Shown here: positions 21,815 to 32,487 of the stretch, in pieces
How positions within the stretch are numbered: position 1 is the stretch's first letter
How the letters are laid out: every line of letters begins with the position of its first letter
DNA from: Inia geoffrensis
Lineage: Eukaryota; Chordata; Mammalia; Artiodactyla; Iniidae
Length of the DNA: 64,000 nucleotides
Direction of reading: 5' to 3'
Assembly (NCBI GenBank): GCA_036417435.1
Contig: CM070903.1
Location: forward strand, 62,001 to 126,000
Notes under the pieces: generated by a model
What the model was told of the DNA's origin: nothing
Database searches by the model: none
The model's input: the letters and a program-made list of their open reading frames with translations, nothing else
Made by a program: the position numbers and the translations under genes

Positions 21815-22560
21815 CTGTTAGAAATAATAAATGAATTCAGTAAAGACGCAAAATCAGTACACACAACTCAACTGCATTTCTAAACACTAATAATGAACCA
21901 TCAGAAAGAGAAAAAAAGCCTATTTACAACTGCATCAAAAAAAACCAAAATACCAAGGAATAAATTTAACTGAGGATGTGAAAGACCTGAAAACTTTAAG
22001 ACCCTGATGAAGACATTGAAGAAGACACAAGTCGGTGGAAAGACACTCCGTGCTCATGGAATACAAGAATTACTGTTGCTAAAAGGTCCGTTCCACCCAA
22101 TGCGGTGCACACAGGGAAGGCAGGCCGTCCTGAAATTCCAACGGTGTTTTTCACAGAAATGGACCAAATCCTCCTAAGATGTGTGTGGAGCCACAGAGGA
22201 CCCCGAAGAGCCAAGGCGACCCTGAGAAAGGAGAACGGGCCGCAGGCATCGCCCTCCCTGACTTCACACTTCATCACGAAGCTACAGTCCCCGAAACAGT
22301 GCGGAACTGGCTTAAAACAGGCGCACAGACCAGAGGGACGGGACGGAGCGCCCAGAACCCACCCCGCACGGTGGGGGGGGGGGGGGGGCGTTAAGTTACG
22401 ACAAGGGGGCCAAGGACACATCGAGCGGAAGGGCAGCCCCACGGTAAACGGTGCGAGGAAGACTGCATACCCCATAACCCACGCGGCTCCACCGAGCACC
22501 AGCCTGACCAGAAACCCAGCTTTGCACACCAAGCCCATCCTGGGTCGCACGAAGACGGGC
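21815..22560 (+). mobile_element. Old L1 ORF2 fragment inside beta1
   Basis: 'gaattcagtaaagacgcaaaatc', 'taaacactaataatgaacc', 'ttcacagaaatggaccaaatcc', 'cctgacttcacacttcatc' and 'gaaaggagaacgggccgc' are decayed ORF2 C-terminal motifs. CpG-rich substitutions and a run of 16 G at 22373-22388 make it GC-richer than its paralog at 49.61-50.3 kb. Confidence 0.85.
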
Positions 22561-22599
22561 CCCCTCAGCCGTCAGTCGTCCCCAGGAAGCTTCTCCACA

Positions 22600-22930
22600 C
22601 TTTTCCTCACTGTCTCCTCACCTTTTCTCCGGCGTCACCTGCGTCCTCAGGAAACCCAGCTCCCGTCAGCGTGGACGCAGCCCCACGTTGTCCTGAAGCC
22701 GAAACCCCAGCGAGTCCTGAGGAGACCGAGCGCCCGTCAGCAGCCGCAGCCCGGCGCTGCCTGAGGAGACACAGCCCCCCTCCGCCGCGCTCAGAGCCGG
22801 GTCCGCGGGGACCGCGCATGCGCTGTGGGTTAGAGAGGCGGGCTCAGCGCCACCCTTTGGTCGGTGCGGGAAGTGCAGGCCGCACCTCCCTCACGGATCA
22901 CTGGTGACAGCGCCCCCTGCTGGCTGAACC
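22600..22930. promoter_or_regulatory. CpG-rich conserved unit with CTCF-like and NRF1-like motifs (beta1)
   Basis: Dense in CpG compared with the surrounding DNA. It contains repeated 'tcctgaggagac'/'cccgtcagc' blocks, a palindromic GCGCATGCGC (22814-22823, NRF1-type), AGCGCCACCCTTTGGTCGG (22846-22864, weak CTCF-type) and AGCGCCCCCTGCTGGC (22909-22924, close to the CTCF core). The unit recurs at 50.38-50.75 kb and, more decayed, at 39.71-40.06 kb. Function is inferred from motif match only. Confidence 0.5.
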
Positions 22931-23085
22931 CATTAAATTGTGAAAATTCAAACAAATGAAGACAATATCCCATAGCTTCTCAAAAGTAGTTAAGGAACAA
23001 TGAATTGGAAACCGTATGGAATAAAATGAATGTAGACACAAGCTCTACAACTTACATCAAATTCACTCAAAATGATTCAGAGACA

Positions 23086-23384
23086 AGTTTTTTTTTTTTA
23101 ATGTATTTATTTATTTATTTATGGCTGTGTTGGGTCTTCGTTTCTGTGCGAGGGCTTTGTCTAGTTGTGGCAAGCGGGGGCCACTCTTCATCACGGTGCG
23201 CGGGCCTCTCACTATCGCGGCTTCTCTTGTTGCGGAGCACAGGCTCCAGACGCGCAGGCTCAGTAATTGTGGCTCATGGGCCCAGTTGCTCCGCGGCATG
23301 TGGGATCTTCCCAGACCAGGGCTCAAACCCGTGTCCCCTGCATTGGCAGGCAGACTCCCAACCACTGCGCCACCAGGGAAGCCC
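23086..23384 (-). mobile_element. CHR-type SINE between beta1 and the minisatellite
   Basis: Reverse orientation: T tail and (TTTA)n at the left, 'ggctgtgttgggtcttcg', 'ggcttctcttgttgcggagc', 'cagttgctccgcggcatg', ending 'gcgccaccagggaagccc'. The left flank is beta ('gattcagagacaag'); the right flank is the first minisatellite unit. No flanking duplication. Confidence 0.93.
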
Positions 23385-26300
23385 TAGGTCACTTCCTGAC
23401 ACAATCTATAAATTTTACCCTAAACCTAGCCCTAGCAAATATCCTGACACTTATGCTAATTGAAGCCCTTACTCTGTGCCTAACACAGACACTGAATTTA
23501 GGCCCAAGGCCATGACACTGTCGCTAACTAAGGTCTAGATGCTCGTCCCAAATCCGGCCCAGAACTGTCCCTCACTAAAGCCCTAACACTACTCCTAACT
23601 CAGGCCCTGATACGTTACCTAACAGAGGCCCAGATGCTAGTCCTAACGCAGGCCCTGCCACTGTGTCTAAGGCCCTGCTGCCGTCAATAACTGATGTCCT
23701 GACACTATCCTGAGCTCATTTCCTGACCCATCCCTTACCAAGGTCCTGAGGCTGTCCCTAAGTGAGACCCTGAGGCTGTCCCTCACAGAGGCCCTGATAA
23801 TGCCTTTAGCAAAGCCCTTGAGGCTGATCCTACCGAGGCCTTTATGCTGCTCTTAAGTCATGCCCTGATATTATCCCTAGCTAAGGCCCTGACACTAGGC
23901 CTCTCTCAAGCCCTGTCGCTCTTCCTAAGTGCAGCAATGACGCTGTCCCTACCTGAAGTCCTGACACTGGTCCTAAATTAGGCCCTGATGCTCTAAGTAA
24001 CTGAAGTCTTGGCAATATTCCTAGGTCATGTCCTGACACTATCCCTAGGCCGTAACCTAACCTTGCCTTTAACTAATGTCGAGCCTCTTATGCTAACTAA
24101 ATCCCTGACGCTGTCCCTAACTAAGGCCCTGAAATTAGTCCCGAGGCCTCACCCTGCCCCTAAGTGAGGCCTGGAGGCTCGTCCTAACTCAGGCCCTGAC
24201 ACACCTAACATAGTCCCTGGCACTGTACACAACAAAGGCTCTGATGCTCGTCATAAGTCAGGACCTGACACTGTATCTAGGGCCCTGTGGCCATCAATAT
24301 TTAAAGTCCTGACATTATCCTGATCTAATATCCAGACCCACGTCTTACCAAGGTCCTGAAACTGTCCCAAAGTAAGCCCTGACACTGTCCCTAAGTGAGG
24401 CCCTGAGAACGTCTTTTACGAAGACCCTAAAGCTGATCCTACAGAGGCCCTTATACTACTCCTACGTCATGCCCTGACACTGTCTCTCACTCAGGCCCTA
24501 AAGACAGGCCTCACTTAGGCCCTGTTGCCATACCTTAGTTAGCCTCTGACGCTGTCCCTACATCAAGCCTTGACACTGGTCCTGATTAAGCCCCTGAAAC
24601 TGGTCCTAACTAAGGCCCTGATGCTCTCAATAACTAAGGTCTTCACGCTATCCCTAGCTCATTTCCTGACACTATCCCTGGCCTGGAAGCTGACTCTGTC
24701 CCAAGCTAATTTCCTGCCTCTTGTCCTCACAGAAGCCCTGATGCTCTCCGTAACTTAGGCCCAGACTACTCCTAACTAAGGCTCTGACACTGTCTCTAAC
24801 TAAGGCCCGGAATCTGTCCCTAATATAGGACCTGTTGCCGGCAATAACTAAAATCCGGACACTATCCTGAGTTAATAATCTGACCCATTTCTAACCAAGG
24901 TCCTGACACTGTCCCTAGGAAAGCCCTGTCTCTGTCCCTAAGTGAAGGCCTGAGGCTGTGCCTAACTCAGGCCCTGCAGCTATGCCTACCTGAGGCCTTG
25001 AAGCTGTGACTACCTCAGGCCCTGACCATGTCTGTAACTAAGACCCTAATGCTGACCCAACAAAGGCCCTGATGCAGCTCCTACATCATGCCCTGTCAGT
25101 GCCCCCAGCTAAGGGCCTGATGCTAGGCCTCACTCAAGCCCCGTCGCTCTCCCTAAGTCAGGGTCTGACACTGTCCCTACCTGAAGCACTGACACTGGTT
25201 CTAATTAAGGCTCTGATACTCTCAGTGACTACCATCTTGACACTACCCCTAGGTCATTTCCTGACACGATCCCTAAACTTTACCCTAAGCCTGTCCCTTG
25301 CAACTGTCCTGCCTCTTATGTTAACTGAAGCCCTTATGCTGTGCCTAACTCAGGCCCTGAATTTAGTCCCAAGGCCGTGACACTGTCCCTAAGTGAGGCC
25401 TAGATGCTCTTCCTAAAACTGGCCCAGAACTGTCCCTCAGTAAAGCCCTAACACTATTCCTAACTCAGGCCCGGACACGGTAACTAACAGAGGCCCAGAT
25501 GCTAGTTCTAACGCAGGCCCTGACACTGTGTCTAACTAAGGCCCTGCTGCCGTCAATATCTAAAGTCCTGACATTATCCTGAGCTAATATCCTGACCCAT
25601 GTCTTACCAAGGTCCTGAAACTGTCCCAAAGTAAGCCCTGATGCTGTCCCTAAGTGAGGCCCTGGGGATGTCCCTAACAGAGGCCATGATGATATCTTTA
25701 ACAAACCCCTTAGGCTGTTCCTAACAAGGCCCTTATGCTGCTCCTAAGTCACGCCCTGACACTGTCCCCAGCTACAGCCCTGACTCTAGGCCTCAATCAG
25801 GCCCTGTCGCTCTCCCTAAGTCTGGCTCTGACGCTGTCCCTACCTGAAGCCCTGACACTGGTCCTAAATTATGCACTGATGCTCTAAGTAGCTATGGTCT
25901 TGACACTATCCCTACGTCATTTCCTGACGCTATTCCTAGACCTTAACCTAACCTTGTCTTTAGTTAATGTCGAGTCTCTTATGCTAACTAAATCCCTGAT
26001 GCTGTCCCACACTAAGGCCCTGAATTTAGTCCCGAGGCCGTGAACCTCTCTCTAACTGAGGCCTGGAGGCTGTCCTTAACAAAGACCCTCAACTTATCTT
26101 TAACTGAGGCCCTGACACTCTCCCTAATTAAGGACTGAGGCTGTCTCTGACTAAGGCCCTGAGTCTGTCTTTAACTACTGGCCTCACTCTTTCCCTAACA
26201 AAGGTCCTGACACAGTCCCTAACTAAGACTCTGACACGGTCCCTAATAACTTGAGCTGTCCCTCATTAATGCCCTGATGCGGCCCATAAATGATGTACTG

Positions 26301-28470
26301 AAGACGGCACTAAGGTCCAGACAATGTCACTAATGACCCAAAATGTCTCTTACTAAGGCCCTCAAATTACCTCTAACTGAGGCCCTAAAGATGTCCGTAA
26401 CTAAGGCCCTGACACTATCTCTAACTAAGACCCTCAAGTTATCTTTAACTGAGGCCATGACAATGTCCCTAACAAAGAACGTGACACTGTCTTTAACTAC
26501 GGCCCTGAGTCTGTCTTTACCTAACGGCCTCGCTCTTCCCCCAACTACTCCCTGACACTGCCCCTACCCAAGGCCCTGATAGTGTGCCTAATTGCCTGAG
26601 ATGTCTTTCACTAATATCCTGACCCTGTCCATAACTAACGCCCTGATGATGTCCCTAACGAGCAGCCTGAAGTGTCTCTTACTAAGGCCCTCACGTTTTT
26701 CTCTGAGGCCCTGACACTCTCCCTAATTAAGGCCTTGACACTGTCTGTAAATAATGGCCTGATGCAGCTCCTACCTGAGATGCTGATGCTCTCACTGAGA
26801 CCTTGAAGTCTCTACCTGAGAAGCTGACACTGTCTGTAACTAATTTCCTGACTTTTTCCTTAACTAAAATCCTAATTTTGTCCCTAAATAATGCCCTGAC
26901 ACTCGTCCTAACTACGGCCCTGATGCTGACCCTATCTAAGGCCCTGACGATGTCCCTAATAGACTTAGATGTCCCTTACTGGGGTCCTGATCCTGTCCAT
27001 TACTAAGGCCCTGAATGTGTGCCTGAGGACGTCTCTGACCCTGTCCTACGGCCCTGACCCTCTTCCTAACTAAGGGCCTTGATGCTATCTCTACAGAAAG
27101 CCCTGACACTGCCCCTAAATAACGGCCTGACACTGGTCCCAAGTATGGACCTGATCCTGTCCATAACTAAGGCTCTGAAGACGTCCCTCATTAAGCCTCT
27201 GACACTGCCCTTAATTAGCCCCTGACACTGTCCCTAGCTAATGGCCTAAGCTATAACTTACAAAGTCCCTAATACTATCCCCAAGACGCTGACACCCTCC
27301 CTAACTTAGGCTTTGATGCTGTCCCTTAGTGCCTGAGCGGTCACAAAATAACACCCTGATTCTGTTACTAAGGCCCTGAATATATCCCTAAGAATGTCTC
27401 TGAAGTGTCCCTAACTAACGGCCTAAACTGTCTCTTACAAAGGCCTTCAAGTGATCTCTGAGGGCCTGACGACACTGTCCCTAACTAAGGCCCTGTTGCT
27501 GGCCCTAACTAACGTCCTGATGCTGAACCTAACTGAGGCCCTGATGCTCTTCCTAACTAAGGCCTTGATGCCCATTCTACCTGAGGCCCTAAAACTGTCT
27601 GTAACTAATGACTTGACTCTTTCCCTAACTAACACCCTAATTTTGTCCCTCATTAATGCCCTGACACTGGTCGACACTACAGCCCTGATGCTGGCCCAAT
27701 CTAAGGCCTTGACAATGTCCCTAATAGCCTTAGATGTCCCTCACTGTTGGCCTGACCCTGTCCCTCACCAAGGCCCTGACCCTCTTCCTAACTAAGGCTG
27801 TGATGATGTCTCTACCTGAGGCACTGTCACTGTCTATAATAATGGCCAACTCTTTCCCTAACACCCTGATGCTGTCCCTAATAGCTTCATGTATCTCTCA
27901 GTAACGCCCTGATCCTGTCCATAACTAAGGCCCTGAATATGTCCCTAGGTAAGTCTCTGACGCTGTCCCTAACTAAGGCCCTGATGCTGTCTCTACCTCA
28001 GAATCTGAAATTCTAATGTCCTGACTCTCCCTAACTAACATCCTGAAGCTGCCCCTAAGTAAGGCCCCGACACTCTTCTTAACTAAGGACTTGCCGCTGT
28101 CCCTGCCTAAAACCCTGACACTGTCTGTAACTAATGACCTGACTCTTTCCCTAACTAACAGCCTAGTTTTGGCCCTAACTAACGCCCTGACATTGGTTCT
28201 AATTATGGCCATGATGCTGGCTCTAAGGCCCTGAAGATATCCCTAAGTAGCAGCCTGAACTGTGTCTAACTAAGGCTCTCACGTTCTCTCTAAGTGAAGC
28301 ACTGACACTGTCCCTAAATTAGGCCCTGATGCTGTCCCTTATAGTCTAAGCTGTCACTAAATAATGCCCTGATCCTGTCCATAAGTAGGGCCCTGAATAT
28401 GTCCCTAAGTACATCTCTGACGATGTCCTTAACAGCCTGAACTCTCTTCAAGTTATCTCTGAGGCTCTGA
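23385..28470 (+). repeat. 5.1-kb degenerate telomere-like minisatellite, 24-bp unit with higher-order repeats
   Basis: More than 5 kb of a loosely conserved 24-bp unit made of hexamer-like parts CCCTAA, CTAAGG, CCCTGA and CACTGT (for example around 26396-26480 and 27476-27600). Higher-order structure is visible. The motif 'atcctgagctaat...cctgaccca' recurs near 23706, 24316, 24868 and 25575. A second landmark, 'ccctaatagcctta', recurs near 26957, 27718 and, changed, at 27867 and 28337. 23.41-23.76 kb also aligns with 25.27-25.62 kb. Because 24 is a multiple of 3, frames stay open by chance and give 8-residue periodic peptides that are not genes. Confidence 0.92.
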
Positions 28471-29584
28471 CACTGGCCCTTCCTAAGGCCTCACCCCGGG
28501 GTTGTCCCAGGCTGCTGGGCACTTTTCTCTTGTCCGCATCTCTAGCCACCTGCCTTCCATCGGCCACTCTAAGATTCTGCGATACAGTGGTCCCACGTGG
28601 GATGTGCCTGTGTAGGCTCACCTGCGGGAGGAGAGTCATGGCCACTCTGCCCTCCAGGGGACTGCGGCTCACGGTAGGAGCCTCTCAGCCAGTGTCTGGA
28701 CACAGGGTTCTGTGTCCTTCTTTGTTGTAAATCCCTTGGAGTTACCTCTAACATTTTTAAATGGATATCCCCGCCTCTGCATATTTATAATATAAATTAT
28801 TTACCACATTAAAATCCAGGAATGACATTCTTAGAATGAGCAGGAGAACACTGGATGCCCCCCCAATGATCTATTACTTGGAGGATTTAAAATTCTAATG
28901 AGAAAACACTCACTCTCCTCACCCTCTTGGGCGTCAGCACAAGGCGGGAATCAGCTGCATCCTTTATTTATCCCTCTGATTTTCCAGAACCTTTTCTTCC
29001 AGGAGAAATCTCTGGGCTCTGCAGGAGCTGTGAGTGGTGGCTGTCATGTAAATCTGAGACTGAAAGGCAAGAGGAAGAGAGACAGTGGAGGAGATGAGAA
29101 TCGGTGACGGGGAGAAGCAGGGGCGTCCACGTTCAATCGCAGGCTGAGAGTCTGGGTTAGTCTCCAGCAAAGCTAAGGACCACCAGGGTCTGGCCCCACT
29201 GACCTTGTCACCTGGTGTGGGGACTGGGGACAGCCAAACCCCCATGGCCACTCTCAGAGAAATCAGGGAGGTGAGAGGGCATCCCTGAGAGCCAGATTGA
29301 AAATGGTCATGCTGTGAAATAATAAGATGCCCTTTCAGAAAAGTGAAGACTGTCCTCTTGGTTCTCAAAGACTTGCAAATACTCTGTGTCCTTCTGGAGG
29401 TATGCTGAAGCCTTCAGCCTTTGAGGGCAGTAATGGAAGTGCATCTGGGCTCAAAACCATCCAGCACTCACTCCCTGAGCGTGCTGAGGATGACCCGTGT
29501 CCACCCCTCGGGTGCTGTGGGGCCTGAAATCCCCTGATCACTGAGGATGGGAGGGGCCACACAGACACTCCACTGGACCACTGG
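28471..29584. other. Unassigned DNA right of the minisatellite
   Basis: Moderately GC-rich, with no duplicon match elsewhere in the window that I can see and no recognised repeat or gene. The longest frame (28964-29368 minus) has no recognisable motif. It could be ordinary flanking DNA or the start of another subtelomeric block. Confidence 0.5.
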
Positions 29585-31010
29585 GGGCTTGGTTGCTGGG
29601 CTACAGTCCTTTATCAGATACATGGTTTGCAAACATCCTGGGCCATTTTGGATGGTGGATTATCTTATTCCTTGCTCCTTTTATACACAACTGTTTTTCA
29701 TCTTGAGGAAGTCCAATTCATCTATTTTGTCTTTTGTTGCTTGTGCTTTTGGTAGATCTAAGAAATCATGACCAAGTCCAAGGTCATGAAGATGTACTCT
29801 CATGTTTTCTTCTATGAGTTTTATAATTTTGGTTCTGGCATCTAGGCCTTTGGTCCATTTTGCGTTGATTTTGCATATGGGGTGGGGGAGGTAATGGTCC
29901 AACTTTACTCTTCTGCATGTGGGTATCCAGTTGTTCCAGAACCTGTGCTCACTGTTTGGGAGAAAATACCTGCAAATGACGTGACCAACAAGGGCTTAAT
30001 TCTAAAATATACAAACAGCTCATAGAACTCAAAAAAGGAAAAAAATCAAAAAATAGCCAGAATTTTAGAAGGTCTAAATAGACATTTCTCCAAAGACATA
30101 CAGATGGCCAAGAGGCACCTGAAAAGATGCTCCACATCGCTAATTATTAGAGAATGCAAACCAAAACTACAGTGAGTTATCACCTCATAGTGGTCAGAAT
30201 GGCCATCATTAAAATGTCTAGAAATAAATGCTGGAAGGGGTGTGGAGAAAAGGGAACCCTCCTACACTACTGGTGGGAATGTAAATTGATTCAGCCACTG
30301 TGGAAAACAGTATGGAGGTTCCTCAAAAACTAAAAATTGAATTACCGTATGAACCAGCAATCCCACTCCTGGGCACACATCCAGACAAAACTATAATTCG
30401 AAAAGATATGTGCACCCCAGCATTCACAGCAGCACTATTCACAATAGGCAAGACATGGAAGCAACCTGAATGTCCCTCAACAGATGAATGGATATGGAAG
30501 ATGTGGTACATACATACAATGGAATATTACTCAGCGATAAAACAGAATGAAATAATGCCATCTGCAGCTACATGGATGGACCTAGAGATTATCATACAAA
30601 GTGAAGAAAGTCAGACAGGGAACAACACATACCACCATATGATATCACTTCTATGTGGATTATAAAATGAGACCCAAATGAACCTATCTACAGAACAAAA
30701 ACACACTCACAAATATAGAAAACAGACTTGTGGTTGTCAAGGGGAAGACAGGGGACAGGGATGGATTGGGATTTTGGGATTAATAGATGCAAATTACTAT
30801 ATATAGGATGGATAGACAAGGTCTTACTGTACAGCACAGGGAACTGTATTCAATACCCTGTAATTAACCATAATGGAAAAGAATATGAAAAATATGCGTA
30901 TATGTATGTATGTATATATGAATCACTTTGCTGTACAGTAGAAATTAACACAACATTGTAGGTCAACTATACTTCAGTATCAATTAGTTTGAAGGTACTT
31001 TTATAAATCA
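29585..31010 (+). mobile_element. L1 3' end with 5' inversion (twin-primed insertion)
   Basis: 29585-29940 is L1 ORF2 on the minus strand ('ttgtgcttttggtagatctaag', 'gttttataattttggttctggcatc'). From about 29945 the same element reads plus ('gaaaatacctgcaaatgacg', 'aatggccatcattaaaatgtc', 'ctactggtgggaatgtaaattg', 'atggaatattactcagcgat') to the 3'UTR end near 31005. The two arms meet near the same ORF2 position, the classic product of twin priming. A 121-residue frame at 30300-30665 is a decayed ORF2 C terminus. Confidence 0.88.
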
Positions 31011-31189
31011 GGTCTTATTTCTCTTGTTCTTTCATCCTGGGACAAATGTATAACAGAAACTAACCTCGATTACTCCGGGATGAACTCGTATCACACAGAA
31101 CTTTAATTGTTGAACAAACCATGAATACCAGTTACACCATGGGATGTCCTGATCCAATATGAAGTTTGTCAACCTGTATCAAGCCTGCA

Positions 31190-32487
31190 GAATCCACTAA
31201 ATTTGGAAATTCAAACTGAAATGAAGCCACCTATCCCATGACTTCTCCACAACTACTTATACAACATCAATTGGAAACCATATACAATCAAATGAATGTA
31301 GACAGAAACAACTATAGCCTTCCTCTTTTTTCCTTTTAGATGAAGACGGTATTTAAGGTGATGTCTGGGGCCGTTTCAGGGTGTTACTCAATTTCCTGGG
31401 TATCTGCCATGCACACGGGAGGTACACGTTAGTTAACTTGTTTGTGCAACTATATGAAGGTAGTTAATACCACAAAACTGTATGTGTAAAGTGAATTAAA
31501 TGCTAAAGTCATGTTTTGTATTTTTAATGACAATGAAAAAAAAGTGCAGCGCTGATATGTTACAAAAATGAACATTAAAAACATTCTTAGTGAAAAAAGC
31601 CATACAGAAAAGGCCACCTAGATCCCATACTCATCTTGTCTGCTTCAAATCCATCAAGGTTGTCCAAATGAGGGAGAAACTCAGTAATGGTTCCAGAAAA
31701 AGAAAACTAGATCAGGATGGAAAAAGACATTTTCATACAGTTGGGACAGTAGGTGAAAGTTGAAGTGGGGCTGAGTATTAAATTATAATGTGGACATCAG
31801 GATTTCTTCATTTAGGGGTTATGTGCTGGTTCCTTGGGTAAAACACACTGAGCATTTTGTGTGGAGTGGCCAACGTGAGTACTTTTTGCCATTATTGCAA
31901 CTTTTCGGTACATTTTAAATTACTGGAAAGTAAGTTACTTTTCTAAACAACCATGTCAGTATCATGCCAGAAAATCAGATAAGACAGACATCAAATTTTG
32001 TGATAGAGGCCAAGACTTACCCAGACCATATTCAACCAAAATTGTGATACTTATTTCCCTTGTAGGAGTCTGCATGGTATGAAGAGCCACCGTGGAAATA
32101 GTATATTAGTAGCTACCATCTCTTGGGTCCTGTGGATTACCTGGGGTACAGTAGAAACTGTGAGATTTTAGTATTGCAATTTTTCACATTACTTCAAAAA
32201 ATATGCTAAAAAATAAATTCAGTAAAGTTGCAAAATATGGAATCAATATACACAAATCAGTTTTGTTTCTATATACTAATAATGAACCACCAGCAAGAAA
32301 AATTAAGAAAACAATCCCATTTACAATTCCATCAAAAAGAACGAACTATTTAGCAATAAATTTAACCAAGGACATGAAAGACCTATACTCAGAAAACTAT
32401 AAAGCATTGATAAAGAAACTGAACACACAATAGAAAACAATATTCCATGCTTGTGCATCAGAAAAATTACTATTATTAAAATGTTTG
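31190..32487 (+). repeat. Block beta, copy 2, left part
   Basis: 31190-31318 repeats the beta right-end motif ('ggaaattcaaactgaaatg', 'caattggaaaccatata'). 31319-31440 is the 3' part of the LTR also found at 6702 and 40747. 31441-32487 then matches 47.09-48.33 kb: an L1 3'UTR-like tail, 'aagccatacagaaaaggccacc', 'gttatgtgctggttccttggg', and an old L1 ORF2 piece (32200-32487, 'YLAINLTKDMKDLYSENYKAL'). The young L1 at 32488 splits that piece. Confidence 0.8.

Larger units (their letters stand above)
20750..23085 (+). repeat. Subtelomeric duplicon block beta, copy 1
   Basis: Collinear with 48.6-50.93 kb (beta4), and in parts with 31.2-32.48/39.6-40.26 (beta2) and 47.88-48.33 kb (beta3). Shared landmarks: 'atgccataagcaagtatctctacacc', 'agcaaggccaggaagctggcctcc', 'cagatccagttcacccca', the L1 ORF2 piece, the CpG unit and 'gaaccgtatggaataaaatgaatgtag'. 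It ends at a SINE that abuts the minisatellite rather than continuing into block alpha. Confidence 0.88.

Noticed and set aside
21462..21821. 119-residue frame in beta1
   Set aside because: Other beta copies (32.0, 48.0, 49.4 kb) are frameshifted and stopped at the same place, so there is no coding constraint.
22105..22764. 219-residue frame in beta1
   Set aside because: Its first third is decayed L1 ORF2 and the rest crosses the CpG unit; the paralog at 49.9-50.5 kb breaks the frame.
22600..22930. Firm call of a TERRA promoter
   Set aside because: The strand orientation of the adjacent C-rich array puts the unit on the wrong side for telomere-directed G-rich RNA, and no transcription data are available.
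24570..27795. Several 60-114 residue frames of Leu/Thr/Ser-rich 8-residue repeats
   Set aside because: The period equals the 24-bp minisatellite unit, frames break at random unit changes, and the opposite strand is also open. They are shadows of the array.
23385..28470. CRISPR-like regular repeat array
   Set aside because: There are no spacers, the repeats are contiguous and degenerate, and the organism is a mammal.
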